Shown piece after piece: positions 1 to 6,469 of a stretch of DNA of 64,000 nucleotides. The notes beneath the pieces are model-generated. The model saw only the letters and a program-made list of their open reading frames with translations, was not told the DNA's origin and searched no databases. The DNA lies in contig NZ_LR027842.1 in assembly GCF_900607225.1 (NCBI RefSeq), positions 505,858 to 569,857 of the forward strand, written 5' to 3'. The stretch is from [Pseudopropionibacterium] massiliense (GTDB lineage Bacteria; Actinomycetota; Actinomycetes; Propionibacteriales; Propionibacteriaceae). The position numbers and the translations under genes were made by a program. Within the stretch, counting starts at the first letter, position 1, and each line of letters opens with the position of its first letter.

Positions 1-555
1 CCGCCCCGAGGATGTGGATGATCGTAGAACCCTCCGGGAACACATGGGAGGTGTGTCCTGAACAATCGGGAACCGATGGCGCCTCAGCAGCGGCGGATCC
101 TGGAGGGGACGCACCACCCGGATCCGTGGATGATCCTCGCCCCTGCCGTTGGGAAAGGAACATCTGAGGGGTTGTGTGATGTCTTTGATCGATCACAACC
201 GACACCACACCCTGATGTGATGCGGGGTCTCCGTGCCCTCGGTTTCACGGTTTCGAAAGATGCACCTGTCATGCCGCACTCACCCTGGCAACCGACATGA
301 AGATGTGTCTTCGTCTCGTCCTCGCTCCCCCGTAGGGAGCGGGGAACCCATCGAGAACACAGGCGGGCTGAATCTGTGAGTACCTACCCAAAGGCACCCG
401 GATCACCACACATCAGCCCTACCACAGGCGCCATCGCTGAAGAGCTTGGGTGGACGCCCCAGAGCAGCCCTGGGGTGGCCCAACTCCACGCGAAGCATAC
501 GAACGCCTACTCGTTGCCTCCACCACTTGACACCAAGGGTGCTTTCTTCTTGTAT
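1..555. other. intergenic stretch, no confident gene
   Basis: No open frame here has a plausible ribosome site together with a recognisable protein. The longest (76-300, plus strand) gives a His/Pro-rich 74-residue product that I do not recognise. An imperfect hairpin around 170-201 pairs GGTTGTG with CACAACC, and a cleaner one is listed separately at 323-341. The segment may be the decayed end of a gene that begins outside the window. Confidence 0.4.
323..341. terminator. short GC hairpin, possible terminator
   Basis: CGCTCCC and GGGAGCG pair perfectly (7 bp) around a 5-base loop. No T-run follows on either strand, so it would be a weak intrinsic terminator or only a structural element. Confidence 0.3.
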
Positions 556-635
556 TGAGACTTATTCACAGCCGTCCTCAAGCCTGCTCTGACTAGGGGT
601 TTCACTGGTTGACGCGCGCCTGTGAATAAGCCTCA
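556..635 (+). mobile_element. MITE-like element, short copy (80 bp)
   Basis: The element is bounded by near-perfect 16-bp terminal inverted repeats: TGAGACTTATTCACAG at 556-571 and CTGTGAATAAGCCTCA at 620-635. The same ends bound the 149-150 bp elements at 2678-2826 and 59077-59226. The first bases inside the left end (CCGTCC..AAGC) resemble those of the 59077 copy, but the interior is about 70 bp shorter, so this looks like an internally deleted derivative. There is no coding capacity, and a transposase would have to act in trans. I saw no clear target duplication. Confidence 0.65.
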
Positions 636-814
636 TTCTTGGAGAATCCGACACTCATCATCCGAAATCGCGACCGTATCCACGCTTCTCAAGTATACGA
701 CAAACGCGGTGATGAAACCATCAAACAACGTCGGTCGCACGCCAGGAACCCGTATCGGCCACATGCCCAATCGACACGAATCTTATTTCATTCCCACTAT
801 ACTTACGGGTGGGG
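636..814. other. intergenic, no gene seen
   Basis: This AT-richer stretch lies between the short MITE-like element and the 3' end of the hypothetical gene on the minus strand. I see no coding frame or structured repeat in it. Confidence 0.4.
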
Positions 815-1459
815 TCAGATGACAATGGGCGCACCGCTATTAATTCTCACGGTTTCCAAAGCGGGATTCCGGAGGAGTCTCTCGGCGATCTCCTCGTTGC
901 AGCCGATAATAGTGCTGGGGAGATCGATATCGGAAACGCACATGAAGGTTCCAGCCTCGTCCCATATAAGATCTGGTAGTATGTCTGGTTTCTCGCAATT
1001 TGTCAGATTCTCTTCGAGTGTTTGGGTCAAAGCCACCACGTAGTAGCTGCGGAGCATGCTTGGGATCTCAAGTTTGGATGCCTGCTTGGGTTTTGAGAAA
1101 TTTCCCCAGCCATCCCACTGCCCAACCCATATTGTGGTCGGATTTTCCTCGAACAGGCACTTCAGAAGGGGCGCTCGAAAACTTACATCTTCGGGGCCGA
1201 TGTCGGGTTCGCGATCCCACCCGTCTCCGGATGGACCGCTGTGTAGCTGTACTTTGGAGACATCGAACCAGCTCGCTGTAGCCAATTCGATGTCTGCTGA
1301 AGCAATCTCTTTCCACCTGACAGGGCGCCAAGAACCGTCTGAAGTCAAGCGCTCCGCTGGGTGCAGGATGCGTAAATGGAAGAGCCAGTTGGCTCCGACC
1401 ATGGATGCCCAGGTGTTGTCATTCCGATAGGATTTGTTGGGTATCAGTATTTTGTTCAT
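815..1459 (-). CDS. conserved hypothetical protein
   Basis: The 214-residue product starts at the ATG at 1459 and has no signal peptide or membrane segment. Two stretches recall a family of actinobacterial hypothetical proteins of unknown function. One is the WVGQWDGWGNF block near residue 112, where relatives typically have W-x-GVWDGYG. The other is a C-terminal block around residues 165-205 (LIWDE..FMCVSDIDLPSTIIG). That likeness is from memory and was not searched. Base composition is clearly lower in GC than the NRPS or envelope genes, as in the CPBP gene just upstream on the same strand, consistent with horizontal acquisition. The two genes are separated by about 20 bp and may share a transcript. 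I do not assign a function. Confidence 0.7.
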   Translation of the reverse strand: MNKILIPNKSYRNDNTWASMVGANWLFHLRILHPAERLTSDGSWRPVRWKEIASADIELATASWFDVSKVQLHSGPSGDGWDREPDIGPEDVSFRAPLLKCLFEENPTTIWVGQWDGWGNFSKPKQASKLEIPSMLRSYYVVALTQTLEENLTNCEKPDILPDLIWDEAGTFMCVSDIDLPSTIIGCNEEIAERLLRNPALETVRINSGAPIVI

Positions 1460-1480
1460 GATGCGATGCCATATCGAGTG

Positions 1481-2272
1481 CTAGCAGGTCAAACTTCCTA
1501 GGGTTATGGCGTTGACAATGATGTGGCTGAGCACGGGGAGTGTCAACGAACCTGTTTTATTGTACAACAAGGATAGAGCCAGGCCGTAAATCGTGGTGGA
1601 GGTTACGCCAATTAATCCGAAGGGGATGCCGGAGGACCAGTGCGCGAGTCCAAAAGTGATTCCCGACGCGGCTACTATTATCGACGACTCAAAATCTTCC
1701 AAGGTTCTAAACAGTGTTTTGCGGAAAATTATCTCCTCCATGAGTGCGTTAATAATAGAGGCGGTAAAGATTTGAAATGATACAGGGAGCCAAGGTGAAT
1801 AACTTATCAGTAAAATCCTTGAACTTGCGTACCAGATCATGAACGTTGAGGCCAGGCATGTTATTCCTGCAGTTGTCAGAAGTGTCAGTGGCGTGTTCAT
1901 CTTGTGCAATGAAGTAATCTTCACTTCTTTTGGGGCCTTCTTTCTGAAAGAGAGGGCTAGCTGAAGTAGAAGAATGGCAATGGGTGCGATATGCCAAGCC
2001 AGCCCTGCGGTGTTGAGAACTGCTCCTGCTGGGACGGAGGCCAAGAGTGCATTCGACCATGTCAAGCGTTTTCGTATTGTCAGTATCACTGATAACGTAA
2101 TTGAAATAGCGGTTGCCCCCCAAGGGATCGGGGGGCAACCTATGAATCCTAGTGCAATGCTGGCTAGCCCTATGAGTCCAAATGTGACTCCAGGGCTCTT
2201 TTGCGGCACATCACCCACAAGGATTCTCTGTCGGATTAGAAACCATGGTTCCTGACTTTGTTTCGCCATCAT
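1481..2272 (-). CDS. CPBP family intramembrane metalloprotease
   Basis: A 263-residue polytopic membrane protein with the three CPBP (Abi/Rce1) motifs: EEIIFR near residue 183 (EExxxR), FGLAH near 212 (FxxxH), and HIIVN near 250 (HxxxN). These supply the glutamates, histidines and asparagine of the membrane-buried site. Family roles include prenyl-protein or peptide processing and bacteriocin self-immunity. The start is uncertain. The ATG at 2272 lies inside the upstream lipoprotein frame and has no strong ribosome site, while GTG codons near 2214 and 2205, around the lipoprotein's TGA, are alternatives that would give coupled translation. The gene is AT-rich relative to the window and belongs to the patch between two MITE-like copies. 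Confidence 0.85.
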   Translation of the reverse strand: MMAKQSQEPWFLIRQRILVGDVPQKSPGVTFGLIGLASIALGFIGCPPIPWGATAISITLSVILTIRKRLTWSNALLASVPAGAVLNTAGLAWHIAPIAILLLQLALSFRKKAPKEVKITSLHKMNTPLTLLTTAGITCLASTFMIWYASSRILLISYSPWLPVSFQIFTASIINALMEEIIFRKTLFRTLEDFESSIIVAASGITFGLAHWSSGIPFGLIGVTSTTIYGLALSLLYNKTGSLTLPVLSHIIVNAITLGSLTC

Positions 2273-2652
2273 AGGATGCTATCACGTGCGTTTTGTTCCG
2301 GAAGCTTCCCTTTGCGCATGGGGCTGCAACTTGGCGAGTTACTTGTTCCCCCGGGGTTGCGGTGAATGGCTCGATCTCTTGATGGGCGTATGTGCTCCAC
2401 GTTCCGAGAAATCCTTGTTTCTCGATTTCAATGTACCCGCTCACATGAACGGCAGAACTGCAGGTAGCTCTAGACTTTGCCACCATGTCCGATGGTGTTC
2501 CTTTGGAGTTGTGAACATTGTTGGTGCTGAAATCACACCAAGCGGTGCCAACCCCTGCTGCGCACCCGCTCAACAACGGCATAGCGAAAAACGCTGCTGT
2601 GATTGCCAAAGGCGCGAATTTTTTTTGAGTATTTCTTGAGTTCGCTGTGCAT
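2211..2652 (-). pseudogene. small lipoprotein, start and lipobox out of frame across an A8 tract
   Basis: A strong ribosome site (AAGGAGGAA, 2657-2665) sits 6 bases before an ATG at 2652. That frame reads MHSELKKYSKK and, within the next few dozen codons, ends at a stop. The following lipoprotein sequence, AITAAFFAMPLLSGC with lipobox LSGC, is in another frame. Removing one base from the A8 run (T8 on the plus strand, 2619-2626) joins them into a normal signal peptide, KKYSKKFAPLAITAAFFAMPLLSGC. The mature part is about 115 residues with several cysteines and no family I recognise. Without slippage, only a TTG at 2609 with no ribosome site could start the in-frame product. It overlaps the CPBP gene by up to 62 bp. 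Options are a frameshifted pseudogene, a homopolymer sequencing error, phase variation, or transcriptional slippage. Confidence 0.65.
2619..2626 (-). other. A8 homopolymer at the lipoprotein frame junction
   Basis: Eight consecutive A residues on the coding (minus) strand lie 9 codons after the ATG with the best ribosome site. Seven would place that ATG in frame with the lipobox and mature protein. Such tracts are known hot spots for slipped-strand mispairing and polymerase slippage. Confidence 0.6.
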
Positions 2653-2677
2653 GAACTTCCTCCTTGACGAGGTTTAG

Positions 2678-2826
2678 TGAGGCTTATTCACAGGGGGTAC
2701 CGGTCAGCGCAATCCTCTGGTGGTCGTATCTTGGGAATTGCGGCGAGCTCTGATGGTTTCGACACGGACTGCTCCTTCGTCGCGGTCCGGCTCAACCAGC
2801 TTCGGAGAGGCTGTGAATGAACCTCA
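2678..2826 (-). mobile_element. MITE-like element (149 bp), inverted relative to the 59077 copy
   Basis: Imperfect 16-bp terminal inverted repeats bound it: TGAGGCTTATTCACAG at 2678-2693 and CTGTGAATGAACCTCA at 2811-2826. Read on the minus strand, it matches the element at 59077-59226 over essentially its whole length, including AGAGCTCGCCGCAATTCCCA and GAGGATTGCGCTG, with a small minority of differences. There is no open reading frame, so it is non-autonomous. It sits directly upstream of the lipoprotein ribosome site, so any promoter of that gene must lie in or across the element. Confidence 0.8.
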
Positions 2827-3063
2827 TTCATGGTGGTTCACAAAACAAAATTCAGAAAGAATTTGATTGAATGATGCGCCACCCATGAACGTACCCCGAT
2901 ATCTAGTTGTCTGTCATGCTTTTCTTGTGGCTTTGACGTCAAGTGGCTATTGGACGATAATGTAGTCGCTTCGAGCGGGAGAGTCAAGGGTGTCCGAGGA
3001 GAAGATGTGCAGCTCTTCGTTTGCCCTTGTCAGGCTGGTTCGAGTGGCTGTCTGGGGTGGGCA
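2827..3063. other. intergenic with a strong plus-strand promoter
   Basis: No gene is supported here. The stretch separates the MITE-like element from the 3' end of the MBL hydrolase gene. Its one clear signal is the promoter listed at 2933-2961. A frame opening at an ATG at 3005 behind GAGGAGAAG is the only candidate for translation, and it immediately runs antisense through the hydrolase gene. Confidence 0.4.
2933..2961 (+). promoter_or_regulatory. sigma-70-type promoter with palindromic -35
   Basis: TTGACG (2933-2938), a 17-base spacer, then GATAAT (2956-2961) form a near-consensus vegetative promoter. The -35 is embedded in the perfect palindrome TTGACGTCAA (2933-2942), which could be an operator. 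It points toward the 3' end of the oppositely oriented MBL hydrolase gene, and no conventional plus-strand gene follows. Confidence 0.5.
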
Positions 3064-3666
3064 TCACCATCCCCGGGCGATCCACTCGTCCAGGTGCGGG
3101 CGTTCCTTCCCGATGGTGGTGGAGGGGCCGTGGCCCGTGTTGACGACGGTGTCGTCGGGCAGGGTGAGCAGGCGTTCCCGGATCGAGGTGATGATCCGGT
3201 CGAAGTCCGAGTACTCCCAACGGGTGGCCCCCGGGCCGCCCTCGAAGAGGGTGTCGCCGGTGAAGACCACCCCATCGGTGAGGAAGCACGTCGCTCCCGG
3301 GGTGTGTCCCGGGGTGCTGACCGCGCGCAGCGTGATCCCGGCGACCGTGAACTCGTCGCCGTCGTCGAGCGACCGGAACGCCTCGTGCGGGTGGGTCTCC
3401 CGCCACAGGAACTCGTCCGCGGGGTTCAGGTGGACGGGCGGATTGCCCATCAGGGCCGCGAAGGCCGGGGCGGCCGTCACGTGGTCCCAGTGCCCGTGGG
3501 TCAGCAGCACCGCCCTCACCTTCCGGTCGCCGACGGCGAGCGCGATGCGGTCGGGCTGGTGGGCCGGGTCGATGACGATCACTTCCCGGTCGTCGCCGAG
3601 GATCCAGGCGTTGTTGGTGAAGTCCGGTTGCCCGGGGGCCTCCGTGATCAGTTTCTCGATGTTCAT
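3064..3666 (-). CDS. MBL-fold metallo-hydrolase (glyoxalase II-like)
   Basis: A 200-residue soluble protein with the metallo-beta-lactamase fold signatures. THGHWDH near residue 56 supplies zinc ligands (HxHxDH), TPGHTPG near 118 the third-motif histidine, GDTLF near 137 the bridging aspartate, and GHGP near 179 the final histidine. Length and motif spacing match the small hydroxyacylglutathione hydrolase-like family common in actinobacteria, where thiol-ester hydrolysis linked to mycothiol is plausible but unproven. No signal peptide is present. The start is the ATG at 3666. The next gene on the same strand, the winged-helix regulator, ends 48 bp away, so a shared transcript is possible. Confidence 0.85.
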   Translation of the reverse strand: MNIEKLITEAPGQPDFTNNAWILGDDREVIVIDPAHQPDRIALAVGDRKVRAVLLTHGHWDHVTAAPAFAALMGNPPVHLNPADEFLWRETHPHEAFRSLDDGDEFTVAGITLRAVSTPGHTPGATCFLTDGVVFTGDTLFEGGPGATRWEYSDFDRIITSIRERLLTLPDDTVVNTGHGPSTTIGKERPHLDEWIARGW

Positions 3667-3714
3667 ACCACCCAGTCTGCCTGCTTGGCCGGATCGTTCC
3701 GGAGACCGCAGGGG

Positions 3715-4044
3715 TCAGGAGCCGTCACCCGGAGCGGCGAGGACGGAGTCCTCGGCGATGGCCCGCAGCGCCGCCAGGTGGGACTTCCACAGCGTGCGGC
3801 CCTTCGGGGTGAGGCTGAACCAGGTGCGGGGGCGTTTCCCGATGTAGCCCTTGCGGACGGCGACGATCCCGAGGCCCTCGAGCTGGCTGGCCTGGCGGGA
3901 GAGCACGGAGTCGGAGACCTGGATGTGGTTGCGCAGGGTGGCGAAGTCGATCTGCTCGACCCCGGCAAGTCCTGCCACCAGCGAGAAGCGAACCGGGTTG
4001 GTGAACTCGTCGACCAGCTTGTGGCGGGGGTGTTCGGTGCTCAT
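3715..4044 (-). CDS. winged-helix transcriptional regulator
   Basis: A 109-residue DNA-binding protein. Its core (roughly residues 10-80: LVDEFTNPVRFSLVAGLAG, then ATLRNHIQVSDSVLSRQASQLEGLGIVAV) is a MarR/ArsR-like winged helix, with the recognition helix near SDSVLSRQASQLE followed by a basic wing (RKGYIGKRPRTW). It ends soon after LTPKGR, like the small winged-helix regulators that sit beside membrane-protein genes in actinobacteria. Its ATG overlaps the stop of the upstream membrane protein gene (ATGA), so the two are translationally coupled and it probably controls its own operon. A palindrome at the operon promoter (4475-4484) is a candidate site. Confidence 0.85.
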   Translation of the reverse strand: MSTEHPRHKLVDEFTNPVRFSLVAGLAGVEQIDFATLRNHIQVSDSVLSRQASQLEGLGIVAVRKGYIGKRPRTWFSLTPKGRTLWKSHLAALRAIAEDSVLAAPGDGS

Positions 4045-4448
4045 CTGCGCGCCTCCACGAGAGCGCCGACGAAGCTGGTGACCGCGATCACCACCGCCAG
4101 CGGCACCCGGACCACGGCCGTGGGGAAGAGCATGGAGATGCCCCAGCACAGGGCCCAGACCGCCATGTAGACGCCCCAGCGGACTGCGAAACCGTTCTTG
4201 GCGACCTTCGCGAACGCGACCACGAGGATCATGGGTGCCAGGATCCAGACCATCATGCCGACGAAGGAGACGGCGTCGAAATCGGTGTCGCGGTTGGCCA
4301 GCAGGTACACGGAGGTGGCGGCACCCATGCTCATCTGGGTGGCTATCGTCGGCCACCCGGCGATGCCCCTGGTGCGGGTGAGGGCGGTCTCGGCCTGCCG
4401 CAGCATGTCTGTTGCCTCTTCGGGGGTGGGGTTCGGGTGATTGGTCAT
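4041..4448 (-). CDS. small four-helix membrane protein
   Basis: A 135-residue protein starting at the ATG at 4448, preceded by CAGGAGG with 6-base spacing. After a soluble N-terminus with a short helix (EATDMLRQAETALTRTRG), four hydrophobic segments follow at about residues 42-60, 64-82, 88-106 and 108-128. There is no catalytic motif and I recognise no named family. The four-base overlap with the winged-helix regulator gene makes a two-gene operon of a type common in actinobacteria, where the regulator controls a membrane protein of unknown role. Confidence 0.8.
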   Translation of the reverse strand: MTNHPNPTPEEATDMLRQAETALTRTRGIAGWPTIATQMSMGAATSVYLLANRDTDFDAVSFVGMMVWILAPMILVVAFAKVAKNGFAVRWGVYMAVWALCWGISMLFPTAVVRVPLAVVIAVTSFVGALVEARR

Positions 4449-4474
4449 GTCGTCCTCCTGAAACTGTGCATCGA

Positions 4475-4517
4475 CTGACGTCAGGTTAACAAATACTTTC
4501 CAGGTATGCAAGTACTT
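4475..4517 (-). promoter_or_regulatory. promoter and candidate operators of the membrane protein/regulator operon
   Basis: On the minus strand TTGCAT (4506-4511), a 17-base spacer and TAACCT (4483-4488) make a reasonable promoter, with transcription expected to begin near 4476. A perfect palindrome, CTGACGTCAG (4475-4484), overlaps the start region. Two near-identical 9-mers on the minus strand, AAGTACTTG (4509-4517) and AAGTATTTG (4490-4498), bracket the -35 region. The coupled winged-helix protein is the obvious candidate ligand. Confidence 0.45.
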
Positions 4518-4596
4518 GTCTGGGCTGTGTCGGTCAGGTGGCCAGTTTTGATGTCAATCATCCGGTGGCGTGCCGCCCGCACGTATGGTCGGCCTC

Positions 4597-5757
4597 ATGA
4601 GTCGAGAAGAAGCGATCAGGATCCTCGCGACGCATCCCGGGGTGGTCGAGGTGCTGGACGCGTCCCGGCCCGGGGAGCCGGACTCGGAGATGCTGATGCT
4701 GCGCCTCGAGGACGAGCAGGTGATCAGGATCGACCCCCGCCTGGCCGATCCCGTCCGCGCCGACGAGCCCGAGGCGGCCCGCGTTGCCCGTCTGCACCGT
4801 GCCGTGGACGTCGTGAGTGCCTCCGGGGATGCGGGCGGAATGGACCTCGAGACCGTCGTTCCGCTGGTTCGCAGCGCCGACTACTTCGTGCCGCAGGGGC
4901 AGCTGGCCCCCGCCGCGGTCGGATGGCTCACCGACTTCATCGGCTTCGGGCTGGCCATCGACGAACCCGAGACCTTGCGCATCGTCCCCGAGACGGAGCT
5001 GCCGGGCGATAGGATCGCGGAGTACGACATCGAGCTCCAGAGCAGGGCCATCGGGAACCTGCGCACCATGGAGGAGGCCATGGCCTTCTCCGAGATGGGA
5101 CTCGGGCCCGATGTGCTGGTCCTGACCGCTCCGCCCGGGAACGAGGCGGCCTGGTTCGCGGATGCCGCGGCCATGGAGGAGCTCCTGGGAAGGCTCGGCG
5201 AGCGCACGGGCACCGCCTGGGCGGTGATCCCGGCGCGTCGCAACGACATCTTCCTGGTCAATGTCGCGACGGACCGCTGGGGTGACCTCCTCGACGATCT
5301 GGAAGAGGCCGCCCTTGCCCGCGACGGCATCCACCCGCTGCCCCATGTCGTGGCCAACCGGCGATGGCAGTTGAGCCTGCCGCCGAGGACCTCCCAGCTC
5401 GGGAGACGACTGCAACGGCTCAGGCAGCGCGCGGAGGGGCGTGTCTACAACGTCCTCAAGGAATCCGTTCAGCAGGAATACCCCCACCACGTGGCGGACT
5501 ACGAGGACCTCTACGCACTCGACGACGAACTCTTCTCGATGGCCTTCGTCCCCGAGGGGGTGCCTGGCGCCAGCATCCCGCTGGTGGATGTGATCGCCTT
5601 CGAGCACGGGCACTCGGTCCTGGACGTTCCGTACGCCGAGGTCGCCACGCAGCTGCCCCACCTCGTCATGCCACATCCGGGCACGCACCCGCCACGCGTG
5701 ATCATCGCCCATCCCTCGGAGGAGGACTACGCCAGGCTGCGGGGCCTGACCCTCTGA
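4597..5757 (+). CDS. hypothetical protein, DUF1444-like
   Basis: A 386-residue soluble protein with no signal peptide or transmembrane segment. The start chosen is the ATG at 4597 (MSREEAIRIL). An in-frame ATG at 4570 would add nine residues, and neither has a strong ribosome site. The sequence is acidic and evenly folded-looking. The central part (IVPETELPGD.. and ..MEEAMAFSEMGLGPDVLVLT) and the later ..GTAWAVIPARRNDIFLVN block loosely recall DUF1444/YtpQ proteins, but I make that link only tentatively. It is transcribed alone and converges with the TetR gene. Confidence 0.75.
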   Translation: MSREEAIRILATHPGVVEVLDASRPGEPDSEMLMLRLEDEQVIRIDPRLADPVRADEPEAARVARLHRAVDVVSASGDAGGMDLETVVPLVRSADYFVPQGQLAPAAVGWLTDFIGFGLAIDEPETLRIVPETELPGDRIAEYDIELQSRAIGNLRTMEEAMAFSEMGLGPDVLVLTAPPGNEAAWFADAAAMEELLGRLGERTGTAWAVIPARRNDIFLVNVATDRWGDLLDDLEEAALARDGIHPLPHVVANRRWQLSLPPRTSQLGRRLQRLRQRAEGRVYNVLKESVQQEYPHHVADYEDLYALDDELFSMAFVPEGVPGASIPLVDVIAFEHGHSVLDVPYAEVATQLPHLVMPHPGTHPPRVIIAHPSEEDYARLRGLTL

Positions 5758-5829
5758 GAGGGATGAGCGATGCGGGGTACGGCGCGCCGCCGGGCGATCC
5801 CTGGTGCGTGGCCGCAGCGGTCACGGAGA

Positions 5830-5843
5830 GCGGGGATCCCCGC
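5830..5843. terminator. palindrome between convergent genes
   Basis: A perfect 14-bp palindrome, GCGGGGATCCCCGC, lies in the 103-bp gap between the converging hypothetical and TetR genes. It could fold as a 5-bp stem with a GATC loop and act as a modest bidirectional terminator. No T-tract follows. Confidence 0.25.
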
Positions 5844-5860
5844 CGTCGAGGGGCCCGTTG

Positions 5861-6469
5861 TCAGGAGTCCGTCTCCGGACGGATGAGGAAGAGCGTCAGG
5901 GGGGTCAGGAGCGGGCGGATGCTGTACTTCCCGTAGCGGTTGAACTCGAAGTAGTAGAGCGCCTCGAAGAGGTCGAGGATGTGCTCCGTCGGCAGCACGA
6001 AGGAGATGCCGAGACGCTTCGTCAGGTCGTCCACGAAGTTGACCAGCGCCGGGCGGGTCTCGGTGTTGATCCGCTCCAGATGGCTGGCCAGCTTGGGGTT
6101 GCGCAGCGCCCGCATGCGGATCTCCAACAGGGTGATCGTCATCTCCCGGCTGGGGGAGAGGATCTTGAGGAAGCGCTCCAGGGCGGCATCGGCCACCAGG
6201 GCGATGTCCTCCCCGGAGGGTAGGCTCGCGACGGCTTCGGGCAGGCTGGCCTGTACGTCGTCGCGGTAGCGTTCGGCCACCGCGATGCACAGGTCGTCCT
6301 TGGATGTGAAATTTGAGTAGAACGCGCCTCGGCTGAATCCTGCGGCTTCGCACAGGTGTTCCACGCTGGTGGCGTCTATGCCTCGGGTGGCGAACTGGGT
6401 GATGGCAGCTTTGACCAAGCGACCAACAGTGGCCTCCCGCCGTGGCGTCAGGTCGGTCATGTTAAGCAT
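5861..6469 (-). CDS. TetR/AcrR family transcriptional regulator
   Basis: A 202-residue protein (199 if started at the second ATG, 6460). The N-terminal TetR helix-turn-helix spans about residues 14-60: AAITQFATRGIDATSVEHLC, then AAGFSRGAFYSNFTSKDDL, which contains the near-invariant F-Y-x-N/H-F-x-S-K-x-x-L motif. The rest is a helical ligand-binding domain that names no ligand. The upstream sequence on the minus strand contains TTGACA (6475-6480) and TACAAT (6468-6473) only one base apart, so they cannot act as a normal -35/-10 pair. The TACAAT abuts the start, so a nearly leaderless message is possible. No divergent target gene is adjacent, since the next 1.27 kb lacks a convincing gene. Confidence 0.9.
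   Translation of the reverse strand: MLNMTDLTPRREATVGRLVKAAITQFATRGIDATSVEHLCEAAGFSRGAFYSNFTSKDDLCIAVAERYRDDVQASLPEAVASLPSGEDIALVADAALERFLKILSPSREMTITLLEIRMRALRNPKLASHLERINTETRPALVNFVDDLTKRLGISFVLPTEHILDLFEALYYFEFNRYGKYSIRPLLTPLTLFLIRPETDS

Noticed and set aside
76-300. 74-codon plus-strand frame near the window start
   Set aside because: No ribosome site, no family resemblance, low information.
2990-3847. Plus-strand frame antisense to the MBL hydrolase gene
   Set aside because: Mirror of a well-supported gene; kept only as a possible target of the promoter at 2933.
5988-6353. Long open frames on the opposite strand of, or in other frames within, the TetR, NRPS and envelope genes
   Set aside because: Products are Arg/Pro/Gly/Ala-rich without recognisable domains; typical shadow frames of high-GC coding DNA.
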